A stretch of DNA of 64,000 bases from an endosymbiont of Lamellibrachia barhami. Its GTDB lineage: Bacteria > Pseudomonadota > Gammaproteobacteria > Chromatiales > Chromatiaceae. The notes beneath the pieces are model-generated. The model worked only from the letters and a program-made list of their open reading frames with translations, had not been told where the DNA came from and did no database searches. Shown here one piece after another: positions 11,314 through 22,066 of this stretch (the stretch's first letter is position 1; the number at the start of each line of letters is the position of its first letter). The stretch covers positions 613,119-677,118 of the forward strand of contig NZ_JAAVSH020000001.1 in assembly GCF_011947365.2 (NCBI RefSeq), given 5' to 3'. A program made the translations under genes and the position numbers.

Positions 11314-14096
11314 TCCTGAATCAATTTAAAACCTTCAGAGCACAAGCATTAATTGCAGGATTACTGCCCGCAATCGCCTTGGCAGTGCCATTGATCACCT
11401 ATCTGATCAATACGCAATTGGATAATCTGTTCGACGCATTCAATGAACGTGGACAGGCCATTGCCAATGAAGCCGCCGCATTAAGCACTACCGGATTGTT
11501 TACCCGTAACTCGACAACCCTGAAAACCAATCTAAAATCGATCTTTCGTCATAGTGACGTCAGTGAAATCCGGGTACTCGATGAATCAAACAACACACTT
11601 ATCAATATAAATAGTCATCCCAATAATCCAGTGACAGGGAATAACAACGCCACCGACAACCACATTATTTTTCGTGCGCATGTCGGTCAGGAAATCATGG
11701 CGATTGATGTCTCCGACTATCCTGAACAAAACGAGGAACCTGAAATAACCACTTTGTCAGGTTCCGCACCACTAGGTAGTGTTGCCATCACTATCAGTAC
11801 GAAAAAACTGCTGACCAACAAAAGCCGAATTATGCGCAACAGTCTTCTTATATTGTGGTTCGGGTTGATTGGAACCATTCTCTTCTCACTTGCACTCAGC
11901 AGGCGGGTTACGAGGCCAATTTCGCGCCTGACAAAGGCAGTGGTGCAAATGCAAGCCGGTGATTTCTCCACCTTGATTCCAGAAAAATCTTACCGGGAAA
12001 TCGTCAGTCTTGAAGAGAGTTTCAACTCAATGGCCAGAGAGTTGAAACTGTCCCGGGAAAACATGCAACAGCAGATTGATCAGGCAACTTCAGACCTGAT
12101 TCAAACAATGGAAGCACTGGAAATACAGAATATCGAACTCGACTTGGCAAGAAAACGTGCAGTCATGGCAAGCCATGTGAAATCAGAATTTCTTGCCAAC
12201 ATGAGCCATGAGATCAGAACACCCATGAATGGCGTTCTGGGTTTTGCGAACTTACTCAAAAATATGGACCTTGATAAAAAGCAGAAAGACATCGTCAACA
12301 CAATCACCAAATCTGCTACCAACTTACTGGAGATCATCAACCATATCCTTGATTATTCAAAGCTTGAGTACGGCAGACTGGAACCAGACAGCTCAAGTTT
12401 CTCTGTAACCGAGTGTTTTGAAGATCCTGTTGTACTGCTGGCTCCATCGGCCCAGGACAAAAACCTGGAACTTGTACTGATGGTCTACTCGGACATTCCT
12501 GACAGACTGATCGGCGATATAACCAGAATCAGACAAATTCTTGTCAATCTGTTGAGCAATGCGATCAAATTCACTCACACGGGTGAAGTCATTGTTCGTG
12601 TCATGCTTGAGCGTGAAACAGATAGCGAGTGTACACTGAGCTTCACGGTAACCGACACAGGCATTGGTATCGACCGTGATGCACAAGAGTATCTTTTTCA
12701 TGCATTTCAACAAGCTGATACATCTACCAGCAGAATGTATGGCGGCACCGGCCTTGGACTGAGCATTTCCAGGAAGTTGGTTCAATCGATGGGCGGCAGC
12801 ATCGAGGTGGACAGTGCACGTGGGCAGGGCTCCTGTTTCCGGGTCACGCTGACTCTGAAAAAAGATGACTCTGAAAGCAACAAACCGCAATCAGCACAAT
12901 TTTATAACAAAAGTTGCCTGATCATCGATCAGCACAAACTATCTCGCCTATCCATCAAACATCAATTTCTTAAACGAGGATTTTTGACCAAGGATTTGGA
13001 GACTGTTGACACAGAGGAGCCGATCATCTCTCTTGCAGATTTGATCGTATGCGGCTTTACAAAAGACGAAATCACCTCAGGTAACGCAGATATAACAGCA
13101 AAAGGTTTTCTGACTTCTTTCAATCTTCCTGTCCTGGTACTTCTCAGCACATCAGACCGAAACACCATAGAAAATTTCCACATCGACAATACTACCTGGT
13201 CTCTTTCCAAACCCTTGGACAGCGAAACTCTCGACAACGTCCTTAAGGAGATTTTTTCCGCCGGTGAAGCTCACGACCACTCAACAATTGCCTCAAACAT
13301 TGATCGCGACACCTCATTAAGGGGGAAAAGGATCCTTGTCGTAGATGACAATCACATTAACCTGGAACTGGTGAACATCCTCCTTTCTGAAAAGGGCGCT
13401 GTTGTTTCAGAGGCGAATACCGGCATCGAAGCCATTGATCTGGCTACAAAGAAGCAGTTTGACCTGATACTAATGGATGTCCACATGCCGAAACTAAAAG
13501 GTACGGACGCTGCAATAAGAATTCGTGAGAACTGTGCGAATCGTTCCAACTCACCGCCGATCGTCGCACTCACTGCTGACGTGGTACCCGAGACACGAAA
13601 TGAGGTAATAGCTGCGGGCATGGATGGTTATCTGCTAAAACCACATACGGAATCTCAACTTCTGAACGTAATACTTCCACTGTTAAGGGGGGAAAAACCT
13701 CAACTGGCTCAGGTGATGGCAACCGCAAATGAGTCAGTTGACTCAGACACTGACCTCCCAATCAGGGACAAAGAAAAAGCGTTAAATATTGCTGGCGGCA
13801 ATACAAAACTTGTTGATGAAATGTTCAACCAGTTTTGCAACGAACTGCCGGAACAGGCCGGGGTAATCCGTGGGAATCATGCTGCCCGGCAGTGGGACGA
13901 TCTCAGAGAGAATGTTCACCGCCTGCATGGAGCCACTTCGATCTGTGGGGTTCCTGCATTGAATCTTGCTGTTACACACTTGGAAGCGGCCTGCAAATCA
14001 AGAGACGAAGCAAAAACTCTGGAAAAACTGCAGCGATTCAATCACGAAGTCGAACGTCTCCTTGATTTCAGTAGCCAGGAGCTGCACAACGATTAA
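11310..14096 (+). CDS. BarA-like hybrid sensor histidine kinase (HAMP, HisKA, HATPase, REC, Hpt)
   Basis: HAMP after [58 protein letters not shown]...LILMDVHMPKLKG; C-terminal Hpt-like NVHRLHGATSICG. Confidence 0.93.
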   Translation: MILNQFKTFRAQALIAGLLPAIALAVPLITYLINTQLDNLFDAFNERGQAIANEAAALSTTGLFTRNSTTLKTNLKSIFRHSDVSEIRVLDESNNTLININSHPNNPVTGNNNATDNHIIFRAHVGQEIMAIDVSDYPEQNEEPEITTLSGSAPLGSVAITISTKKLLTNKSRIMRNSLLILWFGLIGTILFSLALSRRVTRPISRLTKAVVQMQAGDFSTLIPEKSYREIVSLEESFNSMARELKLSRENMQQQIDQATSDLIQTMEALEIQNIELDLARKRAVMASHVKSEFLANMSHEIRTPMNGVLGFANLLKNMDLDKKQKDIVNTITKSATNLLEIINHILDYSKLEYGRLEPDSSSFSVTECFEDPVVLLAPSAQDKNLELVLMVYSDIPDRLIGDITRIRQILVNLLSNAIKFTHTGEVIVRVMLERETDSECTLSFTVTDTGIGIDRDAQEYLFHAFQQADTSTSRMYGGTGLGLSISRKLVQSMGGSIEVDSARGQGSCFRVTLTLKKDDSESNKPQSAQFYNKSCLIIDQHKLSRLSIKHQFLKRGFLTKDLETVDTEEPIISLADLIVCGFTKDEITSGNADITAKGFLTSFNLPVLVLLSTSDRNTIENFHIDNTTWSLSKPLDSETLDNVLKEIFSAGEAHDHSTIASNIDRDTSLRGKRILVVDDNHINLELVNILLSEKGAVVSEANTGIEAIDLATKKQFDLILMDVHMPKLKGTDAAIRIRENCANRSNSPPIVALTADVVPETRNEVIAAGMDGYLLKPHTESQLLNVILPLLRGEKPQLAQVMATANESVDSDTDLPIRDKEKALNIAGGNTKLVDEMFNQFCNELPEQAGVIRGNHAARQWDDLRENVHRLHGATSICGVPALNLAVTHLEAACKSRDEAKTLEKLQRFNHEVERLLDFSSQELHND

Positions 14097-14102
14097 CAGG
14101 AC

Positions 14103-14188
14103 GTAGGATGCTGGTGAGCTTGCGAACCGCATCAGTCGAGTCGGGAAATCACGCGAGCGATGCGGTTCGCAAGCTCACCACATCCTAC
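14103..14188. repeat. MITE family A core palindrome, copy 1
   Basis: GTAGGATGCTGGTGAGCTTGCGAACCGCATC...GATGCGGTTCGCAAGCTCACCACATCCTAC. Confidence 0.85.
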
Positions 14189-14212
14189 ATACTTGTTTCA
14201 GACAGATAATGT

Positions 14213-14705
14213 CTATTGAGCCTTACTGATCACCGCCGTGCAGTTTGTTCCACCAAAACCAAACGCATTCACTATGGCAGTACGATTTCTGGACAAAGGC
14301 TGGGCCTTGTTCGCCACATAGTTCAAGTCACACTTGGGATCAGGGTCATCCAGGTTGATGGTGGGGATGGCGATACCCTTGTTGAGGCTCAACAGTGCCG
14401 AGATCAGCCCAAAGACACCCGAAGCACCCAAAGTATGCCCCACTTGCCTGAAGTCATCGGAACATCGGCGGCACGCTCACCAAACACCGCTTTTATGGCG
14501 TCGGTTTCTATCACATCGTTAGCCTCGGTCCCGGTGCCATGGGCATGGATATAGTCAACATCATCGGGCGTCATACCCGCGCTCTTCAGCGCATCCCCCA
14601 TCACATCGATCTCATGCTCCATACTCGGACGAGTGAGATGGCCGTGACAGGTATTGGAGGCGTATCCATCCACAAAACCAAGAATTTCGGCACCGCGGCT
14701 ACGAG
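14213..14705 (-). pseudogene. Beta-ketoacyl-ACP synthase (KS), C-terminal fragment with a -1 frameshift
   Basis: SRGAEILGFVDGYASNTCHGHLTRPS...DYIHAHGTGTEANDVIETDAIKAVFG...MGHTLGASGVFGLISALLSL...NAFGFGGTNC; frames join if one A is added in GGCAAGTGGGGC. Confidence 0.85.
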
Positions 14706-15222
14706 CACGCACGTCGAGCAGGTTCTCCTCGAATTTGGTGGTGAGCGTCGACAGCGACTGGCTGATCTCCTTGAAACGGGTCTTTTTGTCGGCAGAGAGG
14801 TCGACACCGGAGAGGTGGAAATCGAGCAGGGCGTCATCCAGTACCTTATGTTGAACGGGGTTCAGGTCTTTCTGCTGCTCGGCGACAGCCTTAAAGGCGG
14901 CGAAGAGCTCGGCATTCTGCCCCATCTCGGTGCCGTATTCACTCAGCTTGGGCAGGCAGGTGTTGTAGGCGCTTCGCAGCGCTTCGTTGTTGACCACCGA
15001 ATTCATGTGGCTGACGGGAGACCAGGCGCGGCTGAGCCGGTCGTCGAGTCGCTCCATCGGTTCCACCAGATTGTTCCATGTGAACCGCTGCGCTCCCTTG
15101 AGCAGTGCCTCGATCTGTTCCCGGTTGTGGGACAACAGATGGTCCAGGGCGGGTTCCACATGATCGGGCTTGATCCGGGAAAAGGCTGGTAGGCCGTCCA
15201 TCTCCAACAGGGGGTTGTTCAT
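14706..15222 (-). pseudogene. prlC: Oligopeptidase A (M3 family), N-terminal fragment fused in frame to the KS fragment
   Basis: MNNPLLEMDGLPAFSRIKPDHVEPALDHLLSHNREQIEALLK...FHLSGVDLSADKKTRFKEISQSLSTLTTKFEENLLD then abrupt change to KS sequence; no HEXXH zinc site. Confidence 0.82.
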
Positions 15223-15316
15223 CTGTGATAACTCCGGAATTGAGAAAACGAATGATAGCGGGGAGATGGGGGGTGACTCAGTGAAAACCAACCCCGGATA
15301 AATCGGGGGGGTTGCA

Positions 15317-15345
15317 GGCATGATCAAACGCAGTGGATCAGGCAA
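15317..15345. repeat. REP-like palindrome, family B
   Basis: GGCATGATCAAACGCAGTGGATCAGGC. Confidence 0.6.
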
Positions 15346-15351
15346 AAGCGT

Positions 15352-15930
15352 CTAGTCGTTGAAAAAAGGTGTCTGTTCCGCCTGTGTGGGTTGTTTCATA
15401 TAGTGGATGATATTGTTTGGCTCAAAGGGAACGCCCTTGTACAGATCGCAGAGATAACGGCTGTAGAGCGTATGCCGGTAGTTATCCGATCCGCTGAGGA
15501 TAATCTTTTTCCAGAGCGGTTTTTTCAGGGCCTTCAGGCCCTTGTTGCTGCCGTATGCGTAGACCTTGTATTGGCGGTTGCCACAATGAAATCCCTCGTA
15601 AGAGGTGTTGAGAGCGCCACGGTTCGAGCGGATGGCGAGCAGCACCCGGATGGCATTGTCCTCCCCAGGTTGCAGCGTGCTGCGATCGATAAAAAAACGG
15701 AAGCGTCCGCTGCTGTCAGTGACCTGGAATTCGGTCAGTTGATCCTCGTTCAGATCTTTCGGCAGGGTGACCTTTCCCTCCTCCCAGACATACTCTTCAA
15801 CCTTCAGGTTGGGTCTGTCGGTGGGTTGATCGATAAATGGACGATCCTTCGCGTTCAACAACAGGGGAAGTGAGAGCAGCAGTAGTGGGAGGTATCGGTA
15901 GTGCATGGTTTTCCTGGAGTTCATTGTCAC
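15352..15930 (-). CDS. CNP1-like family secreted protein
   Basis: Signal peptide; ...YVWEEGKVTLPKDLNEDQLTEFQV...FFIDRSTLQPGEDNAIRVLLAIRSNRGALNTSYEGFHC. Confidence 0.75.
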   Translation of the reverse strand: MTMNSRKTMHYRYLPLLLLSLPLLLNAKDRPFIDQPTDRPNLKVEEYVWEEGKVTLPKDLNEDQLTEFQVTDSSGRFRFFIDRSTLQPGEDNAIRVLLAIRSNRGALNTSYEGFHCGNRQYKVYAYGSNKGLKALKKPLWKKIILSGSDNYRHTLYSRYLCDLYKGVPFEPNNIIHYMKQPTQAEQTPFFND

Positions 15931-15982
15931 GGATTTGACCGCAGGTCTGGCGCTTGGTTCGGATCCGTAGATCCAGTAATGA

Positions 15983-16014
15983 AGGGGTCGGAGTCAAATT
16001 TGACTCCGACCCCT
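15983..16014. repeat. Perfect 32-bp palindrome, family C
   Basis: AGGGGTCGGAGTCAAATTTGACTCCGACCCCT. Confidence 0.9.
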
Positions 16015-16051
16015 GTGAACTTGGATGGGGATATTACCATGCCAGGGTCGA

Positions 16052-17002
16052 TCATGCGGCAAACCGCGTGGCCAGCATCCAGGTGCTGACACCGCCAAGG
16101 AGGAAAAACCCCGCGATGAAACCGAAGGCAAAACGGCGGTAGCGTTTGACGAGGGCGAATTCTGCGTTGGAGGAGATAATAAAAGGGCGGTTGGAGTCGG
16201 GCTGGCTCAGGGTGTGCAGCGACGGATGATCCTCTATCAACTGTTCACTGGCGACCTCGCGTTCAGCCTTGCGCCGGGCCGATTCCCACTCACCCATGTC
16301 GATGGCGCCATTGCCGTCCCGGTCGAAACGCGCGAGCAGTCCGGCGCGGTCCTGTTTCCACTGGCGCAGGCGTTCCCGCACCATATCCTGCCGCATGGCG
16401 AGCCGGTCCGCCTCGCCAAAGGATTTAAACAGGCCGATGGCGTAGAGTGGATCGCCGGGGTAGATGGTCTCCTCGGTATAGCGGTAGTGGCCACCCGAGC
16501 GGTAGCTGCGGATGTTGAGGTTAAGTCCAAAGAGGGTGGTTGAGCTGTTGAAATCAAGCCCTCCCGTTGCCGGCCCGGTTTGAGGCAGGCTGTTGCTGCC
16601 GTACCAGACACTCTTTTCGCTGGGGGTGACTGCGGCGCCATCGGGGTCGACGATACACTCGCCGCTCTCATCCTTGAGCAGAAACAGTCCCTCACTGCCA
16701 CCCTGGCGAACGGTGCGCCACCCCTTCTCTCCCCTGCGTTCGATCTTGAAGCGGAACCAGCAGCATGGGCTGTGGGTGAGCGGGGTGATGATGGGCTCCC
16801 CTTTCATTGCCGCCGCTTCGCCGTTTAGCTCCACATAACCCTGATGGGCGGAACGGATGCGAGAGGTAGGGGTGTCCTCTATGGTCCGGGCGTGTGCCAG
16901 GTTACGAAACGAGAAGAAGAGTGCGGCGAGGCTCAACAGGGAGAGTGCGCCGGCCCAGACCCAGAACTCCAGGGTCGGCAGGGCAAGCAGATCGGCAGAC
17001 AT
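16052..17002 (-). CDS. GIDE-domain membrane protein with EF-hand-like segment
   Basis: ARTIEDTPTSRIRSAHQGYVELNGEAAAMKGEPIITPLTHSPCCWFRFKIE; DRDGNGAIDMGEW; TM segments at both ends. Confidence 0.8.
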   Translation of the reverse strand: MSADLLALPTLEFWVWAGALSLLSLAALFFSFRNLAHARTIEDTPTSRIRSAHQGYVELNGEAAAMKGEPIITPLTHSPCCWFRFKIERRGEKGWRTVRQGGSEGLFLLKDESGECIVDPDGAAVTPSEKSVWYGSNSLPQTGPATGGLDFNSSTTLFGLNLNIRSYRSGGHYRYTEETIYPGDPLYAIGLFKSFGEADRLAMRQDMVRERLRQWKQDRAGLLARFDRDGNGAIDMGEWESARRKAEREVASEQLIEDHPSLHTLSQPDSNRPFIISSNAEFALVKRYRRFAFGFIAGFFLLGGVSTWMLATRFAA

Positions 17003-17574
17003 CAGCCGAACAGGGTGCCGACATTCACGTCTCTGATCTCTTCCTCGTCAAACTCAAGCAGTTCAGCCCCCTTGAAATTAAAACGACTGGCCAGCAGGAT
17101 ATCGGGAAACTGCTCGATGCGCACATTGTTGTTGTTGGCGCTCTCATTGTAAAACTCCCGCCGGTCGGCGATGCTGTTCTCCAGGCCGGTGATGCGGGCC
17201 TGGAGATGCTGAAAGCCGTCGTTGGCCTTCAGATCGGGGTAGTTCTCCGCCACGGCGAAGAGATTGCCGAGACCGAGGCGCAACGCGCTCTCAGCGCTGC
17301 CGACGGCCCCAACGTCCCCCTGCTGGCGGGCGCTGGCAACGGCGGAGCGGGCCAGCATCACCCGCTCCAGGGTCTCCTGTTCAAACTTCATGTACTGCTT
17401 GCAGGTCTCCACCAGTTTGGGCAGTTCGTCGTGACGCTGCTTCAACAGCACATCGATATTCGACCAGGCCTGGGTTACGCTATGCTTGAGCCGCACCAGA
17501 TTGTTGTAGATCATTATTCCGTAGATGAGCGTGGCGATGGCCATGCCGGCAATCACAAACAGTACAATTTCCAT
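17002..17574 (-). CDS. LemA family protein
   Basis: YNNLVRLKHSVTQAWSNIDVLLKQRHDELPKLVETCKQYMKFEQETLERVMLAR; YNESANNNNVRIEQFPDILLA. Confidence 0.95.
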   Translation of the reverse strand: MEIVLFVIAGMAIATLIYGIMIYNNLVRLKHSVTQAWSNIDVLLKQRHDELPKLVETCKQYMKFEQETLERVMLARSAVASARQQGDVGAVGSAESALRLGLGNLFAVAENYPDLKANDGFQHLQARITGLENSIADRREFYNESANNNNVRIEQFPDILLASRFNFKGAELLEFDEEEIRDVNVGTLFG

Positions 17575-17589
17575 TATTCAACTCCGCTT

Positions 17590-18123
17590 ATGTCCAATAT
17601 CCGACCCTTTGAATCTAGCATGCCACAGGTTGCCAACGATGCCTGGATCGATGAAACCGCCGTCGTGATCGGCAATGTGAGCATCGGTTCTCACTCTTCT
17701 GTCTGGCCCATGACCGTCATTCGCGGCGATGTGCACGCGATTCGTATCGGCAGTGAGAGCAATCTGCAGGACGGTTGCGTGCTGCATGTCTCTCACGACA
17801 GCAAATACCGGCCGGGTGGCTCCCCATTGACCCTGGGTGACCGGGTCACGGTGGGGCACAAGGCGGTGCTGCACGGCTGTAATATTGCCGACAGTTGTTT
17901 TATCGGCATGGGGTGCACAATTCTTGATGGCGCCGTGTTGGAATCGCGCACCATGTTGGGGGCCGGCTCACTGGTACCCTCTGGAAAACACCTTGAGGGG
18001 GGCTATCTCTGGGTGGGAACACCGGCTCGGCGGGTGCGCCCCCTCAGCGATCAGGAGTTGGAATATCTCGATTACTCTGCGGCACACTATGTGCGGTTGA
18101 TGAAAAAACACGCGGGAAAGTAG
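17590..18123 (+). CDS. Gamma-carbonic anhydrase-like hexapeptide-repeat protein
   Basis: IRPFESSMPQVANDAWIDETAVVIGNVSIGSHSSVWPMTVIRGDVHAIRIGSESNLQDGCVLHV. Confidence 0.94.
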   Translation: MSNIRPFESSMPQVANDAWIDETAVVIGNVSIGSHSSVWPMTVIRGDVHAIRIGSESNLQDGCVLHVSHDSKYRPGGSPLTLGDRVTVGHKAVLHGCNIADSCFIGMGCTILDGAVLESRTMLGAGSLVPSGKHLEGGYLWVGTPARRVRPLSDQELEYLDYSAAHYVRLMKKHAGK

Positions 18124-18244
18124 CTATTCAGCTCACTGTTTGATTGGCCCCATAACAGCGCAAAAATGCAGGACGTAGGATGCTGGTGAGCTTGCGAACC
18201 GCATCATTCGCGATCGATGCCGTTCGTTTCTCACCACATCCTAC
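18120..18244. mobile_element. MITE family A, copy 2 (truncated/rearranged right end)
   Basis: GTAGCTATTCAGCTCACTGTTTGATTGGCCCCATAAC...GTAGGATGCTGGTGAG...CTCACCACATCCTAC; left arm matches the reverse complement of the right arm of 28684..28844. Confidence 0.8.
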
Positions 18245-18373
18245 ATGGGCAGCCAGCATGGGTGCTTTTTTGCCGTGATCTGAATCGTTCCCAGTGGTTA
18301 TTCTTAAACTTGCATCTCTATGATATTGCTGTAATTATTAGTTTAATGCAGTCGATTGACCGGAGGATGGCAA

Positions 18374-18688
18374 ATGGACGTGTTTATCGGGAATCTGCCG
18401 GCAGAAGCCAGGTTGCTGGAGATACAGGATCTGCTGGGCGGCCTGTCAGTGCATACTCGCTTTGAGCGCCGCATGGGATGCGACTGCTTCGACAAGGATT
18501 ATCACTTCTTCATCGTCTTCACCTCATCGGACAGTGAGGGTCGGGCGTTGATCAAGGCGCTGAACGGTAAAATCTTCGATGGCTGTCGTATTACCGCCCG
18601 CGAGTTTATCAAACGCGCCGATTGTAATGCCCCAGCTCGGGATTGGGATCGTCGGGAACGCCGCTTTAACCGCGCAACATCTGAATAA
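18374..18688 (+). CDS. RRM-like RNA-binding protein, copy 1
   Basis: MDVFIGNLPAEARLLEIQDLLGGLSVHTRFERRM...FFIVFTSSDSEGRALIKALNGKIFDGCRITARE. Confidence 0.75.
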   Translation: MDVFIGNLPAEARLLEIQDLLGGLSVHTRFERRMGCDCFDKDYHFFIVFTSSDSEGRALIKALNGKIFDGCRITAREFIKRADCNAPARDWDRRERRFNRATSE

Positions 18689-19475
18689 CCGGAACGGTAT
18701 CAGGCAGGATATCGCGCCACAGCCGGAAGGATTCGGCCGCCTGCTCCACCAGCATGCCCAGACCATCCAGCGCCCGGGCGGCATGACGCTCCCGCGCCCA
18801 TTTTTGAAATGCTGTGGGTTCATCCCCGTACATCATGTCGTAACACCAGCTGCCTTTTGTCAGTACACCTTCGGGAATCTTCGGCACCTCTCCACCAAGA
18901 CCTGCGGCAGTGCCGTTGATGATCAGATCGAACTGCATGCCCTCAAGTTCATCCAGACCACAGCCCGCCACCGGGCCGAAGCCGCTTAGGACGGTGGCCA
19001 GAGAATAGGCCTTGGCCGCAGTGCGATTGGCGATGATGAGCCGCTTCGGCTGTTCTTCGAGCAGGGGGTGCACCACGCCGCGGACCGCGCCACCGGCGCC
19101 GAGTATCAGGACCCGCTTTCCCTTGAAGCGAAAGCCGTGGTTGATGGTAAGGTCGCGCACCAGGCCGATGCCAATGGTATTGTCGCCCCCACTTGCTGCT
19201 TCGAGCCGATCAGGGTATTGACCGCCGGCGGTGTGGGCCCGCTTGCTGAGCTCATCCGCCAGACGCCAGGCCGCCCTTTGAAACGGCACGGTAATGTTGA
19301 GCCCCTGGCCGCCATCCTGAGAAAAACGTGTTACGTCGCCCTCGAAGTCGTCGAGGCTACCAAGCAGGCGGGTGTATTCCGATGGACTCCCCGGTTTGTG
19401 CCGCAAAAGCGGCGTGGATCAGCGGGATTTGCTGTGTTCGATGGGGTTGCTGATGACGGCGTAGTTGTCGGTCAT
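18666..19475 (-). pseudogene. aroE: Shikimate dehydrogenase, frameshifted copy
   Basis: Near-identical to 20094..20909 but frame broken by indels; ORF 18666..19406 lacks the proper N-terminus and has a scrambled middle. Confidence 0.88.
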
Positions 19476-19480
19476 GGTGA

Positions 19481-19799
19481 TTACTCATTCAACCACTGTG
19501 CCACCTCTTTGGCGAAGTAGGTCAGTATGCTGCGTCGGTGCCGGCGCGTTTGAAACAGAGCAGGGACTCCAGCACCACTGCCTGTTTGTCGAGCCAGCCG
19601 TTTGCGTGGCGGCCATGAGCATGGCGTGGTCTACCACTGACCTTGATAAGCGTAGGTGGTCGGGACCCTGAAGGTCTCTTTCTACCCGGCGCACCACGTC
19701 GAGGCAGGGTATGCCCGGTTTTAACATCACCATGTCGGCCCTCCTGCAGACGATCGAGGGCAACCGTGCAGCGCCTTCGTCGGTATTACTGGCGGGATC
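19481..19799 (-). pseudogene. hemB: hemB 3' fragment with many indels
   Basis: Matches 20916..~21225 with multiple inserted and substituted bases. Confidence 0.88.
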
Positions 19800-19805
19800 T
19801 TTGCT

Positions 19806-20116
19806 ACGTGTTTATCGGGAATCTGCCGGCAGAAGCCAGGTTGCTGGAGATACAGGATCTGCTGGGCGGCCTGTCAGTGCATACTCGCTTTGAGCGCCGC
19901 ATGGGACGCGACTGCTTCGATAAGGATTATCACTACTTCATCGTCTTTACCGATTCAGACGATGAGGGCCTGGCGTTGATCGATTCTCTGAATGGCAGAC
20001 TCTTCGATGGCTGTCGTATCACCGCCCGCGAGTTTATCAAACGCGCCGATTGCAATGCCCCGGCTCGGGATTGGGATCGTCGGGAACGCCGCTTCAGCCG
20101 CGCAACATCTGAATAA
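19806..20116 (+). CDS. RRM-like RNA-binding protein, copy 2 (native start codon lost; ORF runs in from the hemB fragment)
   Basis: ...YVFIGNLPAEARLLEIQDLLGG...YFIVFTDSDDEGLALIDSLNGRLFDGCRITARE. Confidence 0.65.
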
Positions 20117-20909
20117 CCGGAACGGTATCAGGCAGGATATTACGCCACAGCCGGAAGGATTCTGCCGCCTGCTCCACCAGCATACCCAGACCATCCAGCG
20201 CCCTGGCGGCATGACGCTCCCGCGCCCATCTTTGAAATGCGGTGGGTCCATCCCCGTACATCATGTCGTAACACCAGCCGCCTTTTGTCAGTACACCTTC
20301 GGGAATCTTCGGCACCTCTCCACCAAGACTTGCCGCAGTGCCGTTGATGATCAGATCGAACTGCATGCCCTCAAGTTCATCCAGACCACAGCCCGCCACC
20401 GGGCCGAAGCCGCTTAGGCCGGTGGCCAGAGAATAGGCCTTGGCCGCAGTGCGATTGGCGATGATGAGCCGCTTCGGCTGTTCTTCGAGCAGGGGGCGCA
20501 CCACGCCACGGACCGCGCCACCGGCGCCGAGTATCAGAACCCGCTTTCCTTTGAAGCGAAAACCGTGGTTGATGGTAAGGTCGCGCACCAGGCCGATGCC
20601 ATCGGTATTGTCGCCCCTCAATTTGCCGTTTTCGAGCCGGATCAGGGTATTGACCGCGCCGGCGGTGTGGGCCCGCTTGCTGAGCTTATCCGCCAGACGC
20701 CATGCCGCCTCTTTGAACGGCACGGTAATGTTGAGCCCCTGGCCGCCATCCTTGAGAAAACGTGCCACGTCGCCCTCGAAGTCGTCGAGGTTACCAAGCA
20801 GGCGGGTGTATTCGATGGACTCCCCGGTTTGTCTTGCAAAAGCGGCGTGGATCAGCGGGGATTTGCTGTGTTCGATGGGGTTGCCGATGACGGCGTAGTT
20901 GTCGGTCAT
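20094..20909 (-). CDS. aroE: Shikimate dehydrogenase
   Basis: MTDNYAVIGNPIEHSKSPLIHAAFARQTG; GLNITVPFKEAAW; NTDGIGLVRDL; LILGAGGAVRGV. Confidence 0.97.
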   Translation of the reverse strand: MTDNYAVIGNPIEHSKSPLIHAAFARQTGESIEYTRLLGNLDDFEGDVARFLKDGGQGLNITVPFKEAAWRLADKLSKRAHTAGAVNTLIRLENGKLRGDNTDGIGLVRDLTINHGFRFKGKRVLILGAGGAVRGVVRPLLEEQPKRLIIANRTAAKAYSLATGLSGFGPVAGCGLDELEGMQFDLIINGTAASLGGEVPKIPEGVLTKGGWCYDMMYGDGPTAFQRWARERHAARALDGLGMLVEQAAESFRLWRNILPDTVPVIQMLRG

Positions 20910-20915
20910 GGGTGA

Positions 20916-22064
<1,149 letters not shown>

Positions 22065-22066
22065 TC

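Larger units (their letters stand above)
18378..19799. repeat. Tandem duplication unit 1 (RRM - aroE - hemB 3' end), degraded; unit 2 starts at 19806
   Basis: ACGTGTTTATCGGGAATCTGCCGGCAGAAGCC... at 18378 and 19806 (period 1428 bp); same gene order in both units. Confidence 0.92.
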
